NCBI GenBank assembly: GCA_902510655.1
Contig: CABXBY010000004.1
Location: 1 to 51,735, forward strand
Direction: 5' to 3'
Length of the DNA stretch: 51,735 nt
Origin: an uncultured Bacteroidota bacterium
Lineage (GTDB): Bacteria; Bacteroidota; Bacteroidia; Flavobacteriales; Flavobacteriaceae
Position 1 is the first letter of the stretch, and each line of letters opens with the position of its first letter. A program made the translations under genes and the position numbers. The notes under the pieces are model-generated. The model searched no databases. It saw only the letters and a program-made list of their open reading frames with translations, and was not told the DNA's origin. This document shows, in pieces, positions 1 to 10,051 of the stretch.

Positions 1-488
1 ATACAACCGGTTTTATGGTTGGAAAAAAGTATGAACAAAACGGTATGATTAACGTAGGTTCTCAATTAATACATGCTGTTTCGGGAAGTACAGTTCCACA
101 TATTAGTCTTCAGGTTGGAAATTCTTATGGTGCAGGAAATTATGCTATGTGTGGTAGATCTTTTGAACCTCGATTTTTATTTTCTTATCCCAATGCAAAA
201 TCTGGTGTTATGGGTGCGGATCAGTTATCAGGAGTAATGGAAATTATTAAAAGAAATTCAGCGTCTTCACTAAATAAAGTAATAGATGAAGAGAAGCTTA
301 AAATAGAAAAGAGAAAACTAGCTGAACAGGCTGATCAGAAAGCAAGTGTTTGGCACACCACTTCTGAGGTTTGGGACGATGGAGTTATTGATCCAACTGA
401 AACTAGAAAATATTTATCCTTGGCTTTGGCTACTGTTTATAGTACTGAAGTAAAGGGATCTAATTCATTCGGCGTATTTAGAATGTAA
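1..488 (+). CDS. Acyl-CoA carboxylase carboxyltransferase (beta) subunit, methylcrotonoyl-CoA carboxylase-like, C-terminal part; 5' end outside window
   Basis: Frame is open to the window edge (TTGFMVGKKYEQNG...); motifs GNSYGAGNYAMCGRSFEPRFLFSYPNAKSGVMG and VIDPTETRKYLSLAL typical of the carboxyltransferase C-terminal domain. Confidence 0.9.
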   Translation, partial: TTGFMVGKKYEQNGMINVGSQLIHAVSGSTVPHISLQVGNSYGAGNYAMCGRSFEPRFLFSYPNAKSGVMGADQLSGVMEIIKRNSASSLNKVIDEEKLKIEKRKLAEQADQKASVWHTTSEVWDDGVIDPTETRKYLSLALATVYSTEVKGSNSFGVFRM

Positions 489-497
489 ATATTTATT

Positions 498-1310
498 ATG
501 AAATATTTTAATGAAAATGATGTTAAAAATATAAAGTCATACAACTTTGATTTTATAGAATTTGAAGAGTCAAATCATGTTTTAACTTTAACATTAGATC
601 GTCCTAAAAAGAAAAATGCTCTAAATCCTCAAATGATTAATGAAATAGCATTTGTCCTTCAATATGTTTCGAATACTGATAGTATTAGAGCTTTATTATT
701 AAAATCAAATGGAGATGTTTTTTGTTCAGGATTAGATCTTAAAGCAATTAATGGTGACATTGAAAAAAATAATTCAACCGTACCAAAAGCAAACTCAAAA
801 ATATTAATAGGAGAACTATTTAATAAGTTATATAAACCAAAAATTTGTCAGTTGGAAGGAGATGTTTATGCTGGTGGGTTTTTATTAATTGCCGGATGTA
901 ATTATGTTGTTTCAATAGATGGTCTAAAATTAGGTCTTCCTGAGGTTAAAAGAGGAATCTTTCCAATGCAAGTTATGGAATCTCTTTCTAAAATTATTTC
1001 CTCAAGAAATGTAATTGATTGGTGTATCAGAGGCTATAACTTGGATGTTAAAACTGCCTATTCATGGGGGTTGATTTCTAAAATAGTAGACCAAGCTAAT
1101 ATTGAATCGTTTGTTTCAAATTGGTTAAATGAAGTTGTAAGTAATTCTCCGATTGCAATTCAATACGGTTTAGAAGCTTTTGATAAGATAAATTCAAGCG
1201 AACAAAATCATAAATACCTTTTACAAATGTTAGAACTGGTTTTAAAATCTGATGATGCAAGGGAAGGAATTGCTGCTTTTAAAGAAAAAAGAAATCCTAA
1301 CTGGAAATAA
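498..1310 (+). CDS. Enoyl-CoA hydratase/isomerase (crotonase) family protein
   Basis: LTLDRPKKKNALNPQM, FCSGLDLKAI oxyanion-hole motif, GLPEVKRGIFP. Confidence 0.85.
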   Translation: MKYFNENDVKNIKSYNFDFIEFEESNHVLTLTLDRPKKKNALNPQMINEIAFVLQYVSNTDSIRALLLKSNGDVFCSGLDLKAINGDIEKNNSTVPKANSKILIGELFNKLYKPKICQLEGDVYAGGFLLIAGCNYVVSIDGLKLGLPEVKRGIFPMQVMESLSKIISSRNVIDWCIRGYNLDVKTAYSWGLISKIVDQANIESFVSNWLNEVVSNSPIAIQYGLEAFDKINSSEQNHKYLLQMLELVLKSDDAREGIAAFKEKRNPNWK

Positions 1311-1419
1311 TAATTTTATTTTTTAAGTTTATTATGCTTGCATAGTATTTTTTTATATTTTAGTATTTTAATACTAATTCACATATTTTATATAATATCA
1401 AATAATAAAACTCATAATA

Positions 1420-2415
1420 ATGTTAAAAAATAAAGTTGTTAAATTGTCATCTCGTCCCTCTGGTTTCCCATCTAAAGACACATGGATTCATGAAACTGAA
1501 GACGTCAGAGAAATAAATGATGGAGAAATTCTTTTGAAAAATTTATATATTTCATTTGATCCAGCAATGAGAGGTTGGTTAAATGAAACAAGGTCCTACA
1601 TTCCGCCAGTTCAAATTGGTGAAGTCATGAGAGCTGGAACAATAGGAAAAGTTATAGAATCAAAAAACCTAAATTTTAAAAAAGGTGATTTTCTTTCAGG
1701 ATGGGGTGGAGTTCAAGAATATTCAATTTCTGATGGAAAGGGATACTTTAAGGTGCCAAATACTGAAATTCCATTACCAACTTTTATTGGAACCTTAGGA
1801 ATGCCAGGTATGACTGCATATTTCGGTATTCTTGAAGTTGGTAAAATAAAAGAAGGTGATACCGTTTTAGTTTCTGCGGCTGCAGGTGCTGTAGGGAGTA
1901 TAGTTGGTCAAGTTGCAAAAATTAAAGGCTGCAAGGTTGTTGGTATTGCTGGTGGTAAGGACAAGTGTGATTATGTTATCAATGAACTTGGTTTTGATGG
2001 TTGTATTGATTATAAAAATGAAAGTGTAAAAAGAGGAATAAAAAGAGAGTGCCCCGACGGAATTGACGTTTATTTTGATAATGTTGGTGGTGAGATTTTA
2101 GATTCTGCTCTTGTTTTTTTAAGAATGGGAGCTCGAATTGTAATCTGCGGAGCAATTTCGCAATACAACGAAATGTCAGCCAAAGGCCCAGATAATTATT
2201 TGTCTTTGCTTGTAAACAGAGCATCAATGAAAGGAATGGTTGTTTTTGATTATGCCAAAAATTATCCTACTGCAACTAAAGAAATGTCTCAATGGATTTT
2301 AGATGGTACTTTAAAATCAAAAGAGGATATTTACGAAGGAATAGAAAACTTTTATGAAGTTTTTAAAAAATTATTTAACGGAGACAAAAAAGGTAAATTA
2401 ATATTAAAAATATAG
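1420..2415 (+). CDS. NADP-dependent oxidoreductase, MDR superfamily (CurA / prostaglandin-reductase-like)
   Basis: [73 protein letters not shown]. Confidence 0.88.
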   Translation: MLKNKVVKLSSRPSGFPSKDTWIHETEDVREINDGEILLKNLYISFDPAMRGWLNETRSYIPPVQIGEVMRAGTIGKVIESKNLNFKKGDFLSGWGGVQEYSISDGKGYFKVPNTEIPLPTFIGTLGMPGMTAYFGILEVGKIKEGDTVLVSAAAGAVGSIVGQVAKIKGCKVVGIAGGKDKCDYVINELGFDGCIDYKNESVKRGIKRECPDGIDVYFDNVGGEILDSALVFLRMGARIVICGAISQYNEMSAKGPDNYLSLLVNRASMKGMVVFDYAKNYPTATKEMSQWILDGTLKSKEDIYEGIENFYEVFKKLFNGDKKGKLILKI

Positions 2416-2417
2416 AT

Positions 2418-3599
2418 ATGAGAGATGCATTAATCGTTTCAACAGCAAGAACTCCTTTGACAAAATCTTACAGAGGAACATTCAATAATACTACCGCTCC
2501 AACTATGGCTGGCTGGGCAATTGAAGAAGCAGTTAAAAGATCAGGAGTTGATCCAGAAAAAGTTGATGATGTTATCATGGGTGCAGCTTTGCAACAAGGA
2601 ACACAACATTGTAATGTTGCCAGAAATGCTGCATTAGTTGCAGGTCTTCCAGTAACTGTTAGCGGAATGACATTAGACAGACAATGTTCATCTGGAATGA
2701 TGGCTATTGCCACGGCTGCAAAACAAATTATAAGTGACGGAATGGATGTGGCTGTTGGAGGCGGCTTAGATTCAATTAGTTTGGTTCAAACTGAAAAAAT
2801 GAATTTAGATAGGTGGGTTGATAAAAAGTTAATAGCAAAACACAAACATATATACATGCCAATGCTTAAGACTGCTGAGGTAGTAGCTAATAGATACAAT
2901 ATTTCAAGAGAATCTCAAGATGAATATTCTCTTCAAAGTCAGTTAAGAACTGCAAAAGGACAGGAAGATGGAAAATTTGATGATGAAATTATTTCAGTTA
3001 CAACAACTATGGGTGTTATGGATAAGATAACTAAAGAGATTTCATTTGTTGAAAAGACTACATCCAAAGACGAGTGCAATAGACCTAATACAACTATAGA
3101 AGGATTAAGTTCACTTAAACCGGTTGTAGAAGGAGGATCAATAACTGCTGGAAATGCTAGTCAGCTTTCTGATGGTGCATCTGCATGTGTTTTGATGGAA
3201 TCAAGTGTTGCTGCGAAGCATAATGTTACACCACTTGGAATTTACAGAGGAATTGCAGTTGCCGGATGTGAACCAGACGAAATGGGTATTGGACCAATAT
3301 ATGCTGTTCCTAAATTGTTAAAGCAAAATGGTCTTAAAATGAGTGACATTGGACTCTGGGAGCTTAATGAAGCATTTGCTGTTCAAGTGATTTATTGCAG
3401 AGATGTTCTTGGAATTCCTAATGAAATTTTAAATGTGAATGGAGGTTCTATTTCAATAGGACATCCTTATGGTATGAGTGGATCAAGAATGGTTGGTCAT
3501 GCACTAATTGAAGGTAAAAGAAGAGGCGTTAAATATGTAGTTTCAACAATGTGTGTTGGTGGAGGAATGGGAGCTGCAGGTCTTTTTGAAGTTATTTAA
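2418..3599 (+). CDS. Acetyl-CoA C-acyltransferase (thiolase)
   Basis: [16 protein letters not shown] active-site Cys, [39 protein letters not shown]. Confidence 0.95.
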   Translation: MRDALIVSTARTPLTKSYRGTFNNTTAPTMAGWAIEEAVKRSGVDPEKVDDVIMGAALQQGTQHCNVARNAALVAGLPVTVSGMTLDRQCSSGMMAIATAAKQIISDGMDVAVGGGLDSISLVQTEKMNLDRWVDKKLIAKHKHIYMPMLKTAEVVANRYNISRESQDEYSLQSQLRTAKGQEDGKFDDEIISVTTTMGVMDKITKEISFVEKTTSKDECNRPNTTIEGLSSLKPVVEGGSITAGNASQLSDGASACVLMESSVAAKHNVTPLGIYRGIAVAGCEPDEMGIGPIYAVPKLLKQNGLKMSDIGLWELNEAFAVQVIYCRDVLGIPNEILNVNGGSISIGHPYGMSGSRMVGHALIEGKRRGVKYVVSTMCVGGGMGAAGLFEVI

Positions 3600-3645
3600 T
3601 TTAGCATAATAAAAAAATAATAAAGTTTAATTAATAAAATATAAT

Positions 3646-4386
3646 ATGAAAAGATTAGAAGGTCAAGTTGCTATTGTTACAGGTGGAGCACGTGGGATAG
3701 GTAAGGGAATCTGTGAAGTTTTTTGCAGAGAAGGAGCTACTGTAGCGTTATGGGATGTTTTAGACGGAACTGAAACAGTAAATGAAATAACACAAAATGG
3801 TGGAAAAATATTTTTTCAAAAAGTTGATGTAACAGATCAAAGCTCTGTAGATAATGCTATTGAAGAGATCATTAAACAGCATGGTAAAATTGAGATTTTA
3901 ATTAATAATGCTGGAATCATCAGAGACAAATCGTTCTTGAAAATGTCAGAAGAAGAATGGGATTCAGTAATTAATGTAAATCTTAAATCCTTGTACGTAG
4001 TAACAAGATCTGTAGTTCCACATATGAAAGAAAATGGATATGGAAGAATCGTCTCAGCTTCCTCTATTAATGGAACAGCAGGTGCTTTTGGACAAACCAA
4101 TTATTGTGCTACTAAAGCTGGAATTTCTGGTTTTACAAGAGCACTTTGCAAAGAGGTTGGTAGACACGGAATTACTGCAAATGCAGTAGCACCAGGTTTT
4201 GTAAAATCTGTAATGTCCGACAGTATGCCTGAAGAAATTATCAAGGGTGCAGTTAAAATGATTCCAGTTGGTAGAATTGGTACACCTGAAGATATGGGTC
4301 ATGCTTATTTGTTTTTAGCATCTAAAGAATCAGGATTTGTAAGTGGAATAACTCTACATGCAAATGGTGGATCAATGCCGATGTAA
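3646..4386 (+). CDS. Short-chain dehydrogenase/reductase, FabG / acetoacetyl-CoA reductase-like
   Basis: TGGARGIGKG, NNAGIIRD, Ser-Tyr-Lys catalytic residues (SASSINGTAGAFGQTNYCATKAG). Confidence 0.92.
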   Translation: MKRLEGQVAIVTGGARGIGKGICEVFCREGATVALWDVLDGTETVNEITQNGGKIFFQKVDVTDQSSVDNAIEEIIKQHGKIEILINNAGIIRDKSFLKMSEEEWDSVINVNLKSLYVVTRSVVPHMKENGYGRIVSASSINGTAGAFGQTNYCATKAGISGFTRALCKEVGRHGITANAVAPGFVKSVMSDSMPEEIIKGAVKMIPVGRIGTPEDMGHAYLFLASKESGFVSGITLHANGGSMPM

Positions 4387-4403
4387 AATTTAAAATTATA
4401 ATT

Positions 4404-4880
4404 ATGAATAATAACGAAGCATATAAAACTAGTTTCAAGAATTTGGAAGAACTGAGTAGCTCTGTTGGTAAAGAACTTGGAGTTTCTGAATGGATTGAAA
4501 TCACACAAGAAAATATAAATATTTTTGCTAAAATCACTCAAGATGAACAATGGATTCATATAGATAAAGAAAAATCAAAAAAACATTCGCCGTATAAAAC
4601 AACAATTGCACATGGTTTTATGATATTATCTCTAGCCTCCAGGTTTTCTTATGATACTTTAAACTTAGAAAGTGTTAAAATGGGGGTCAATTACGGAGTA
4701 GATAGGGTTCGTTTTACTAGTGCTACTCCATCTGGTGGATTTGTAAGAGGAAGAGTTTCTCTATTAGAGTGCGAAAAGAAAGATGGAAGTGCAAAATATA
4801 AATTAGGAATAACTGTAGAATTAAACGGTCAAGAAAAACCAGTTTGTGTTGCTGAAACCTTAGCAATTGCTTACGAATAA
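4404..4880 (+). CDS. MaoC family (R)-specific enoyl-CoA dehydratase
   Basis: ITQDEQWIHIDKEKSKKHSPYKTTIAHGFMILSLASRF hotdog-fold hydratase motif. Confidence 0.92.
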   Translation: MNNNEAYKTSFKNLEELSSSVGKELGVSEWIEITQENINIFAKITQDEQWIHIDKEKSKKHSPYKTTIAHGFMILSLASRFSYDTLNLESVKMGVNYGVDRVRFTSATPSGGFVRGRVSLLECEKKDGSAKYKLGITVELNGQEKPVCVAETLAIAYE

Positions 4881-4890
4881 AATTAGTATT

Positions 4891-5673
4891 ATGGAGAATA
4901 AAGCAGTTTTATTAGAGATTTTCGAAAGTATTGCACTTATAACTTTAAATAGACCAGAAAGATATAATGCAGTTAATCAAGATTTAATTGAAGGAATTAA
5001 TTATGTATTTTCTGTTATAAAAAATGACGATAATATAAGGGCTGTAGTTTTAACTGGAAATGGAAAAGGCTTTTGTTCTGGAGCAGATTTGACAACTATG
5101 GGAACTTTATCTCCAGAAGACTCAAGAGATTATATAATTGATAATTATAAACCAATTTTAAATAATTTTTTAAGTCTAAGGAAACCAATTATAGGAGCAA
5201 TAAATGGTACTGCTGCTGGTGTTGGTGCTGCTTTTGCTTTAGCTTGTGATTTTAGAGTCATGAGTAAAGAAAGTGCATTATTGTATGCTTTTATTAATAT
5301 TGGGCTAGGACCTGATGGAGGCGCTAGTTGGTTGCTTTCTAGACAAGTTGGTTATAGTAAGGCCTTAGAGATTGCTACAGGTGGTAAAAGAGTAATGGGT
5401 GAAGAATGTTTTAAACTGGGTTTAACTAATAAATTAGTTGAATCAAATGAAATCATAGATGTTGCAAAAAGTTGGGCTATAGAGTTATCAAAAAAACCAA
5501 CTGTTGGAATAGGTATTACAAAACAAGACATGAATTTTTCTTTAAATAATGATTTGTTAAGTACTATAGAGTTTGAAGCCAAAGAACAAGTTGCAGCATT
5601 TTATAGTGAAGATTTAAAAGAAGGTGTAACTGCTTTTTTAGAAAAAAGAAAAGCTAATTTTAAAGGTAAATAA
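4891..5673 (+). CDS. Enoyl-CoA hydratase/isomerase family protein
   Basis: ALITLNRPERYNAVN, GFCSGADL, GAAFALACDFRVMS; ATG at 4891 (MENKAVLLEIF) preferred over the TTG at 4867, which would overlap maoC. Confidence 0.9.
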   Translation: MENKAVLLEIFESIALITLNRPERYNAVNQDLIEGINYVFSVIKNDDNIRAVVLTGNGKGFCSGADLTTMGTLSPEDSRDYIIDNYKPILNNFLSLRKPIIGAINGTAAGVGAAFALACDFRVMSKESALLYAFINIGLGPDGGASWLLSRQVGYSKALEIATGGKRVMGEECFKLGLTNKLVESNEIIDVAKSWAIELSKKPTVGIGITKQDMNFSLNNDLLSTIEFEAKEQVAAFYSEDLKEGVTAFLEKRKANFKGK

Positions 5674-5681
5674 TAAACGAA

Positions 5682-6875
5682 ATGGAAACACAAGTTAAGG
5701 TAGATTTAACAAGTTTCAGGTTGGAAACAAGAAAATGGTTGGAAGAAAATTGTCCAAAGTCCATGCAAGAGCCTGTAACAGATGCAAATCAATTGTATTG
5801 GGGAGGTAGTAATGGAAAATTTAGTTCTAAGGATCAAGAAATATGGTTTAATAAAATGCTTGATAAAAAATGGATTGTTCCTTATTGGGAATCTAAATAT
5901 GGAGGAGGAGGATTAAATCCAAAACAAAATAACATTTTAAATCAGGAAATGTCTAGATTGGGATGTAGAAAGCCTCATATCAATTTTGGTATATCAATGT
6001 TAGGTCCTGCTTTATTAAAGTTTGCTTCCGAAGAACAAAAAATTTATTATTTAAATCAAATTTGCAAAGGTGAAATAAGATGGGTACAAGGCTACAGTGA
6101 ACCTAATGCGGGAAGTGATTTAGCTAATCTTCAAACTAAGGCTGAAGATAAGGGAGATCATTTTTTAGTTACTGGATCTAAAGTATGGACATCTTATGGT
6201 GATAAAGGAGATTTTATATTTTGTCTAGTTAGAACAAGTACTGAATCAAAACACACTGGAATAAGTTTTTTACTTATTGATATGAATTCTGAGGGAGTAT
6301 CAACAAGACCCATAAAGTTAATAAGTGGAAAATCACCATTTGCTGAAACATTTTTTGATTCTGTTAAAGTTCCAAAAAAGAATTTGGTTGGTACTCTTAA
6401 TGATGGTTGGACTATTGCCAAGTATTTATTGACTCATGAGCGTCAAATGATAGGAGGGATAGGCGATACAGATAAGAAAAAAACATTAAGTGAAGTCGCA
6501 ATTGATTCTATCGGAGTTACTGATAAATTATTATCAAATTCTTCAATTAGATCAAAGATTGCAAACCTTGAAATGAATGAAAAAATTTTCGAATTAACAA
6601 TTCAAAGAGCTTTAGACGAACACAAAGCAGGAAATAATTCAGGTGCAGTATCCTCATTTTTCAAATATTATGGGACTGAACTAGCTATGCAAAAAGAGGA
6701 ATTAAGACTTGAGGTCAATGGATTTAATTCAACTGAATGGACAAGTGAAGAGTCTAATAATGGTAGAGAGGCTAGATATTTCAACAGATCAAAAGGTCAT
6801 TCAATTGAAGGAGGAACACATGAAGTTCAGTTAAATATAATAGCAAAAAGAGTCCTTGGGCTCCCATCAAAATAA
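5682..6875 (+). CDS. Acyl-CoA dehydrogenase family protein (FadE-like, first of an adjacent pair)
   Basis: QGYSEPNAGSDLANLQTKAED, GSKVWTSYGDKGDFIFCLVRT, SIEGGTHEVQLNIIAKRVLGLP. Confidence 0.92.
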   Translation: METQVKVDLTSFRLETRKWLEENCPKSMQEPVTDANQLYWGGSNGKFSSKDQEIWFNKMLDKKWIVPYWESKYGGGGLNPKQNNILNQEMSRLGCRKPHINFGISMLGPALLKFASEEQKIYYLNQICKGEIRWVQGYSEPNAGSDLANLQTKAEDKGDHFLVTGSKVWTSYGDKGDFIFCLVRTSTESKHTGISFLLIDMNSEGVSTRPIKLISGKSPFAETFFDSVKVPKKNLVGTLNDGWTIAKYLLTHERQMIGGIGDTDKKKTLSEVAIDSIGVTDKLLSNSSIRSKIANLEMNEKIFELTIQRALDEHKAGNNSGAVSSFFKYYGTELAMQKEELRLEVNGFNSTEWTSEESNNGREARYFNRSKGHSIEGGTHEVQLNIIAKRVLGLPSK

Positions 6876-6880
6876 TAATT

Positions 6881-8005
6881 ATGGCACTTGTAATTAATGA
6901 AGAGCAAAACATGCTCAAATCTTCAGCAAAAGAATTGTTGGATTTAAAATCTCCAATTTCTCATATGAGAGAACTAAGAGATGATAATTATAATCAATTT
7001 GATATTGATTTGTGGAAAGAAATGGTAGAAATGGGATGGACAGCTTTAACAATTCCTGAGGAATACAATGGACTTAATTTTGGTTATGTTGGACTAGGTC
7101 AAGTTTTAGAAGAAATGGGGAGAAAGCTTACAGTTTCACCAATGATATCTACTGTGTTAGTTTCAACAACATTAATTTCTTTTTCTAAAAACGAAGTTTT
7201 AAAAAGAAAACTTTTTGATGAAATAATGAATGGAAAAAAGCTTTGTTCACTGGCTCATGAAGAAAGTTCTCACCACAATCCTAATGTTAACTTATCAATT
7301 ATTTCAAAAAATGATGAGAAGTTTATTTTAAATGGCAAAAAGAGGTTTGTAATTGATGGATCAATTTCTGATTACTTAATTGTTTCAGCTAATAATGAAT
7401 CCTCTGGTAAATTAGAGTTGATTATTTTAGATTCTAAATCAAAAGGGATTACTTTCAACAACAAAGTTCATATGGACTCTAAAAATTATTCTGATATTTC
7501 ATTTAATAATGTTGAGTTTTCTAATAACGATTTTTTATCATCAAATGATGATGGTCAAAAACTTTTAAGTAAAACTCTTGATATATCTTGTGTTGGATTG
7601 GCAGCTGAAATGTTAGGTAATATTCAACAAGCATTTGAAATGACAATGCAATACCTGAAGGAGAGAGAACAATTTGGAGTAAAAATTGGTTCTTTTCAAT
7701 CTCTACAGCACAGATCAGCAATAATGTTTGGAGAAATAGAATTGTGTAAATCTATTGTTTTAAAAGCTCTTCAAGCAATTGATTCTGACGATCAAAATTT
7801 ACCTGAACTTGCAAGTTTAGCCAAATCAAAGTTAGGATTAACATCAAAATTAGTTACTAATGAAGCTGTGCAAATGCATGGAGGAATAGGAATGACAGAT
7901 GATTCTGATATTGGTTTTTTTCTCAAGAGGACTAGAGTCACTCAAAGAACATTTGGAGATTCAAATTATCACTTAGATAGAGTGGCAAAAATAAATAACT
8001 ATTAA
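6881..8005 (+). CDS. Acyl-CoA dehydrogenase family protein (second of an adjacent pair)
   Basis: ALTIPEEYNGLNFGYVGLGQVLEEMGR, YLKEREQFGVKIGSFQSLQHR, AVQMHGGIGMTDDSDIGFFLKR. Confidence 0.92.
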   Translation: MALVINEEQNMLKSSAKELLDLKSPISHMRELRDDNYNQFDIDLWKEMVEMGWTALTIPEEYNGLNFGYVGLGQVLEEMGRKLTVSPMISTVLVSTTLISFSKNEVLKRKLFDEIMNGKKLCSLAHEESSHHNPNVNLSIISKNDEKFILNGKKRFVIDGSISDYLIVSANNESSGKLELIILDSKSKGITFNNKVHMDSKNYSDISFNNVEFSNNDFLSSNDDGQKLLSKTLDISCVGLAAEMLGNIQQAFEMTMQYLKEREQFGVKIGSFQSLQHRSAIMFGEIELCKSIVLKALQAIDSDDQNLPELASLAKSKLGLTSKLVTNEAVQMHGGIGMTDDSDIGFFLKRTRVTQRTFGDSNYHLDRVAKINNY

Positions 8006-8006
8006 A

Positions 8007-8909
8007 TTATTTATTTACTTGTTTTTGGTAGGTACTTTCAAATATTTTGTCAGCATTTGAAGTTTCAAAACCATCTCGTCTGTGAGAAGAATTAATTTTA
8101 TTAGATTCTAATTCTTTAAACTTTGGTAATATTTTTCTTTCAGCAAATTCTACGTAGCTCCCTGAAATTAATGATTTACCCTCCTTAAAGTTAGCATTGA
8201 TTTTATTAGCTACAGAACTACTTTGAAGAAGTAATCCGTCTTTACTTTTTTTAATTATTCCACCTGAATCATTAAGTTTTATTCCTATACTAATTAGAAA
8301 TTTATTAAAATTTTCTAATGAATTGTAATTCTTTTTTAGTTCGTGAACGCTAATTGTATAATGATTTAAATAATACCTATTGTAAATCACCCAGGACCCG
8401 TATTCAGTTTCTTTTAATAATTGATTATAATGATCTAGGTTGGGTAGACTCCATAAAGGTTTACTTAAGAAATCTATAATTTCATTAGCATTATTTAGAT
8501 TGATCGAATCAACGGGATCTTTTTTAACCTGATTTGTGTAATGTTTAATAATTTTTTGTGCATTTTTTGACAATTCATTTACTTTTAACTCACTTATAAA
8601 AATTCTTGGCATATTTTTTTCATCATGAGAATACCAGTACGCGTTAAGTTTTTTTTGTTCGAAGGAATAAAAGTCTCTTTTTTTATATCCGTGTTTTAAA
8701 AATATTTTTTCAAATGAATTAATACCAAGATTATCAACTGCCATAGTTCGAAAAGCAATATGATCATTTATTATTTCAGACTGATCAGAAATAATATTAT
8801 TCAAAACCATTGCATTGGTTATTTTAGTTACATCCGGAACTCTTTTGGAATATGTTTCAAATAATGATTCTAAAACTAGGTTTATTGTATTCTTTTCTTG
8901 AAACTTCAT
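8007..8909 (-). CDS. DUF1338 family protein (candidate 2-oxoadipate dioxygenase/decarboxylase, HglS-like)
   Basis: NDHIAFRTM near the N-terminus, HYTISVHELK, GSYVEFAERKILPKF; adjacent to a saccharopine dehydrogenase. Confidence 0.75.
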   Translation of the reverse strand: MKFQEKNTINLVLESLFETYSKRVPDVTKITNAMVLNNIISDQSEIINDHIAFRTMAVDNLGINSFEKIFLKHGYKKRDFYSFEQKKLNAYWYSHDEKNMPRIFISELKVNELSKNAQKIIKHYTNQVKKDPVDSINLNNANEIIDFLSKPLWSLPNLDHYNQLLKETEYGSWVIYNRYYLNHYTISVHELKKNYNSLENFNKFLISIGIKLNDSGGIIKKSKDGLLLQSSSVANKINANFKEGKSLISGSYVEFAERKILPKFKELESNKINSSHRRDGFETSNADKIFESTYQKQVNK

Positions 8910-8918
8910 ATTTTAAAG

Positions 8919-9980
8919 TTAATCTAAAAATAATTTCCCTGAATCTGTTTCTAAAAACTTTTCAAAAGGAATTTCTTCTTGTTTAATAAACCCTTTTTGT
9001 TTTAATGAACCTTTGTTGACCATTTCTATTACTGAAACTAATGAAGCTGCAGTTGTCCAAGAAATAGCTCTCCATTTATGACCTTGAATTTCAATAGGAT
9101 AAAATGCTTTAAAGTATTCACTTCTTGAAATTTTTTTGTTTTTCCAGCCTTCAACTACAGCATAAACATAAACTACATCTTCTTCTACGGGTGGTTTAGC
9201 ATTGCTTAGTATTTTTTCTAACTGAGGTTTGTCGTTTTTTAAAATTAGTTCATACATTAAAAATCTCATTAACTTTCCATGACCAGGGTATCTAATAGTT
9301 TTATAGTTTAACGTATCAACTTTTCCTTCATAAGTGTCACACATTGTTCCTAGTCCACCAGAAGTTGCAAATGCTTCAAATTCTTGTCCTTCAATATTTA
9401 TATATTCAAATCCATCAAGAGATGGCACCATTTTTTTAACGCCATTTTGAATAACTTGAGCATCATTAATGTATTCATTAATAACACCTTCAGGTGACCA
9501 TGTGAAAGAATATGCTAATTGTCCATTAGGATACCTTGGTAATGCACCAACTCTAAGCTCAATATCTCTTAATTTATCAAACTCGTTTGCTAAGTTGTTT
9601 CCTATTATACCTATAAGACCAGGTGCTAATCCGCATTGTGGTGCCATAATTTTTTTTGAATTTTCACTAAGAGACTTTATATAATCAGTTGTTTCAATAT
9701 CCTCAGTTAAATCAAAATAGTTCATGTCTAAATCATAAGCAATTTTTGCTATATTTTTATTTAAAAAAAAAGGTAAAGCAGAAACTACAGTATCAAAATC
9801 TTTAAAAACAGTTATTAAGTTCTCTTTGTTTTTAACATCAGTTTCGATAACGTTAAAAGGTAGTTTGAAATCATAATGTGGTTTGTTTTGATCTAATCCA
9901 GAAACATTAAAATTTTTACTCAGTAGTACCCCGACTAAGGTTCCAACTTTTCCAAGACCAAGAACTAGTATATTCTTCAT
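8919..9980 (-). CDS. Saccharopine dehydrogenase / saccharopine reductase family protein
   Basis: MKNILVLGLGKVGTLVGVLL Rossmann start, APQCGLAPGLIGIIGNNLA, FATSGGLGTMCDTYEGKVDTLNYKTIRYPGHG; start refined from 10031 to the ATG at 9980. Confidence 0.88.
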   Translation of the reverse strand: MKNILVLGLGKVGTLVGVLLSKNFNVSGLDQNKPHYDFKLPFNVIETDVKNKENLITVFKDFDTVVSALPFFLNKNIAKIAYDLDMNYFDLTEDIETTDYIKSLSENSKKIMAPQCGLAPGLIGIIGNNLANEFDKLRDIELRVGALPRYPNGQLAYSFTWSPEGVINEYINDAQVIQNGVKKMVPSLDGFEYINIEGQEFEAFATSGGLGTMCDTYEGKVDTLNYKTIRYPGHGKLMRFLMYELILKNDKPQLEKILSNAKPPVEEDVVYVYAVVEGWKNKKISRSEYFKAFYPIEIQGHKWRAISWTTAASLVSVIEMVNKGSLKQKGFIKQEEIPFEKFLETDSGKLFLD

Positions 9981-10051
9981 ATTATAACAATTTATTAATA
10001 TTTTGTTATAAATATAACAATTTAAAGTCATAAATTTCCATTTTTATTTTC

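Noticed and set aside
1979-2227. Antisense ORF in track (minus, 82 aa)
   Set aside because: Lies wholly inside the convincing oxidoreductase gene; composition (poly-Q/F/H) is a shadow of the coding strand.
2468-2713. Antisense ORF in track (minus, 81 aa)
   Set aside because: Opposite strand of the thiolase active-site region; no recognisable domain.
3837-4559. Several antisense ORFs (3837-4100, 4054-4302, 4305-4559, 4322-4537, minus)
   Set aside because: Shadows of the SDR and MaoC genes, overlapping each other; no motif support.
9469-9684. ORF 71 aa on plus strand
   Set aside because: Antisense to the well-supported saccharopine dehydrogenase.
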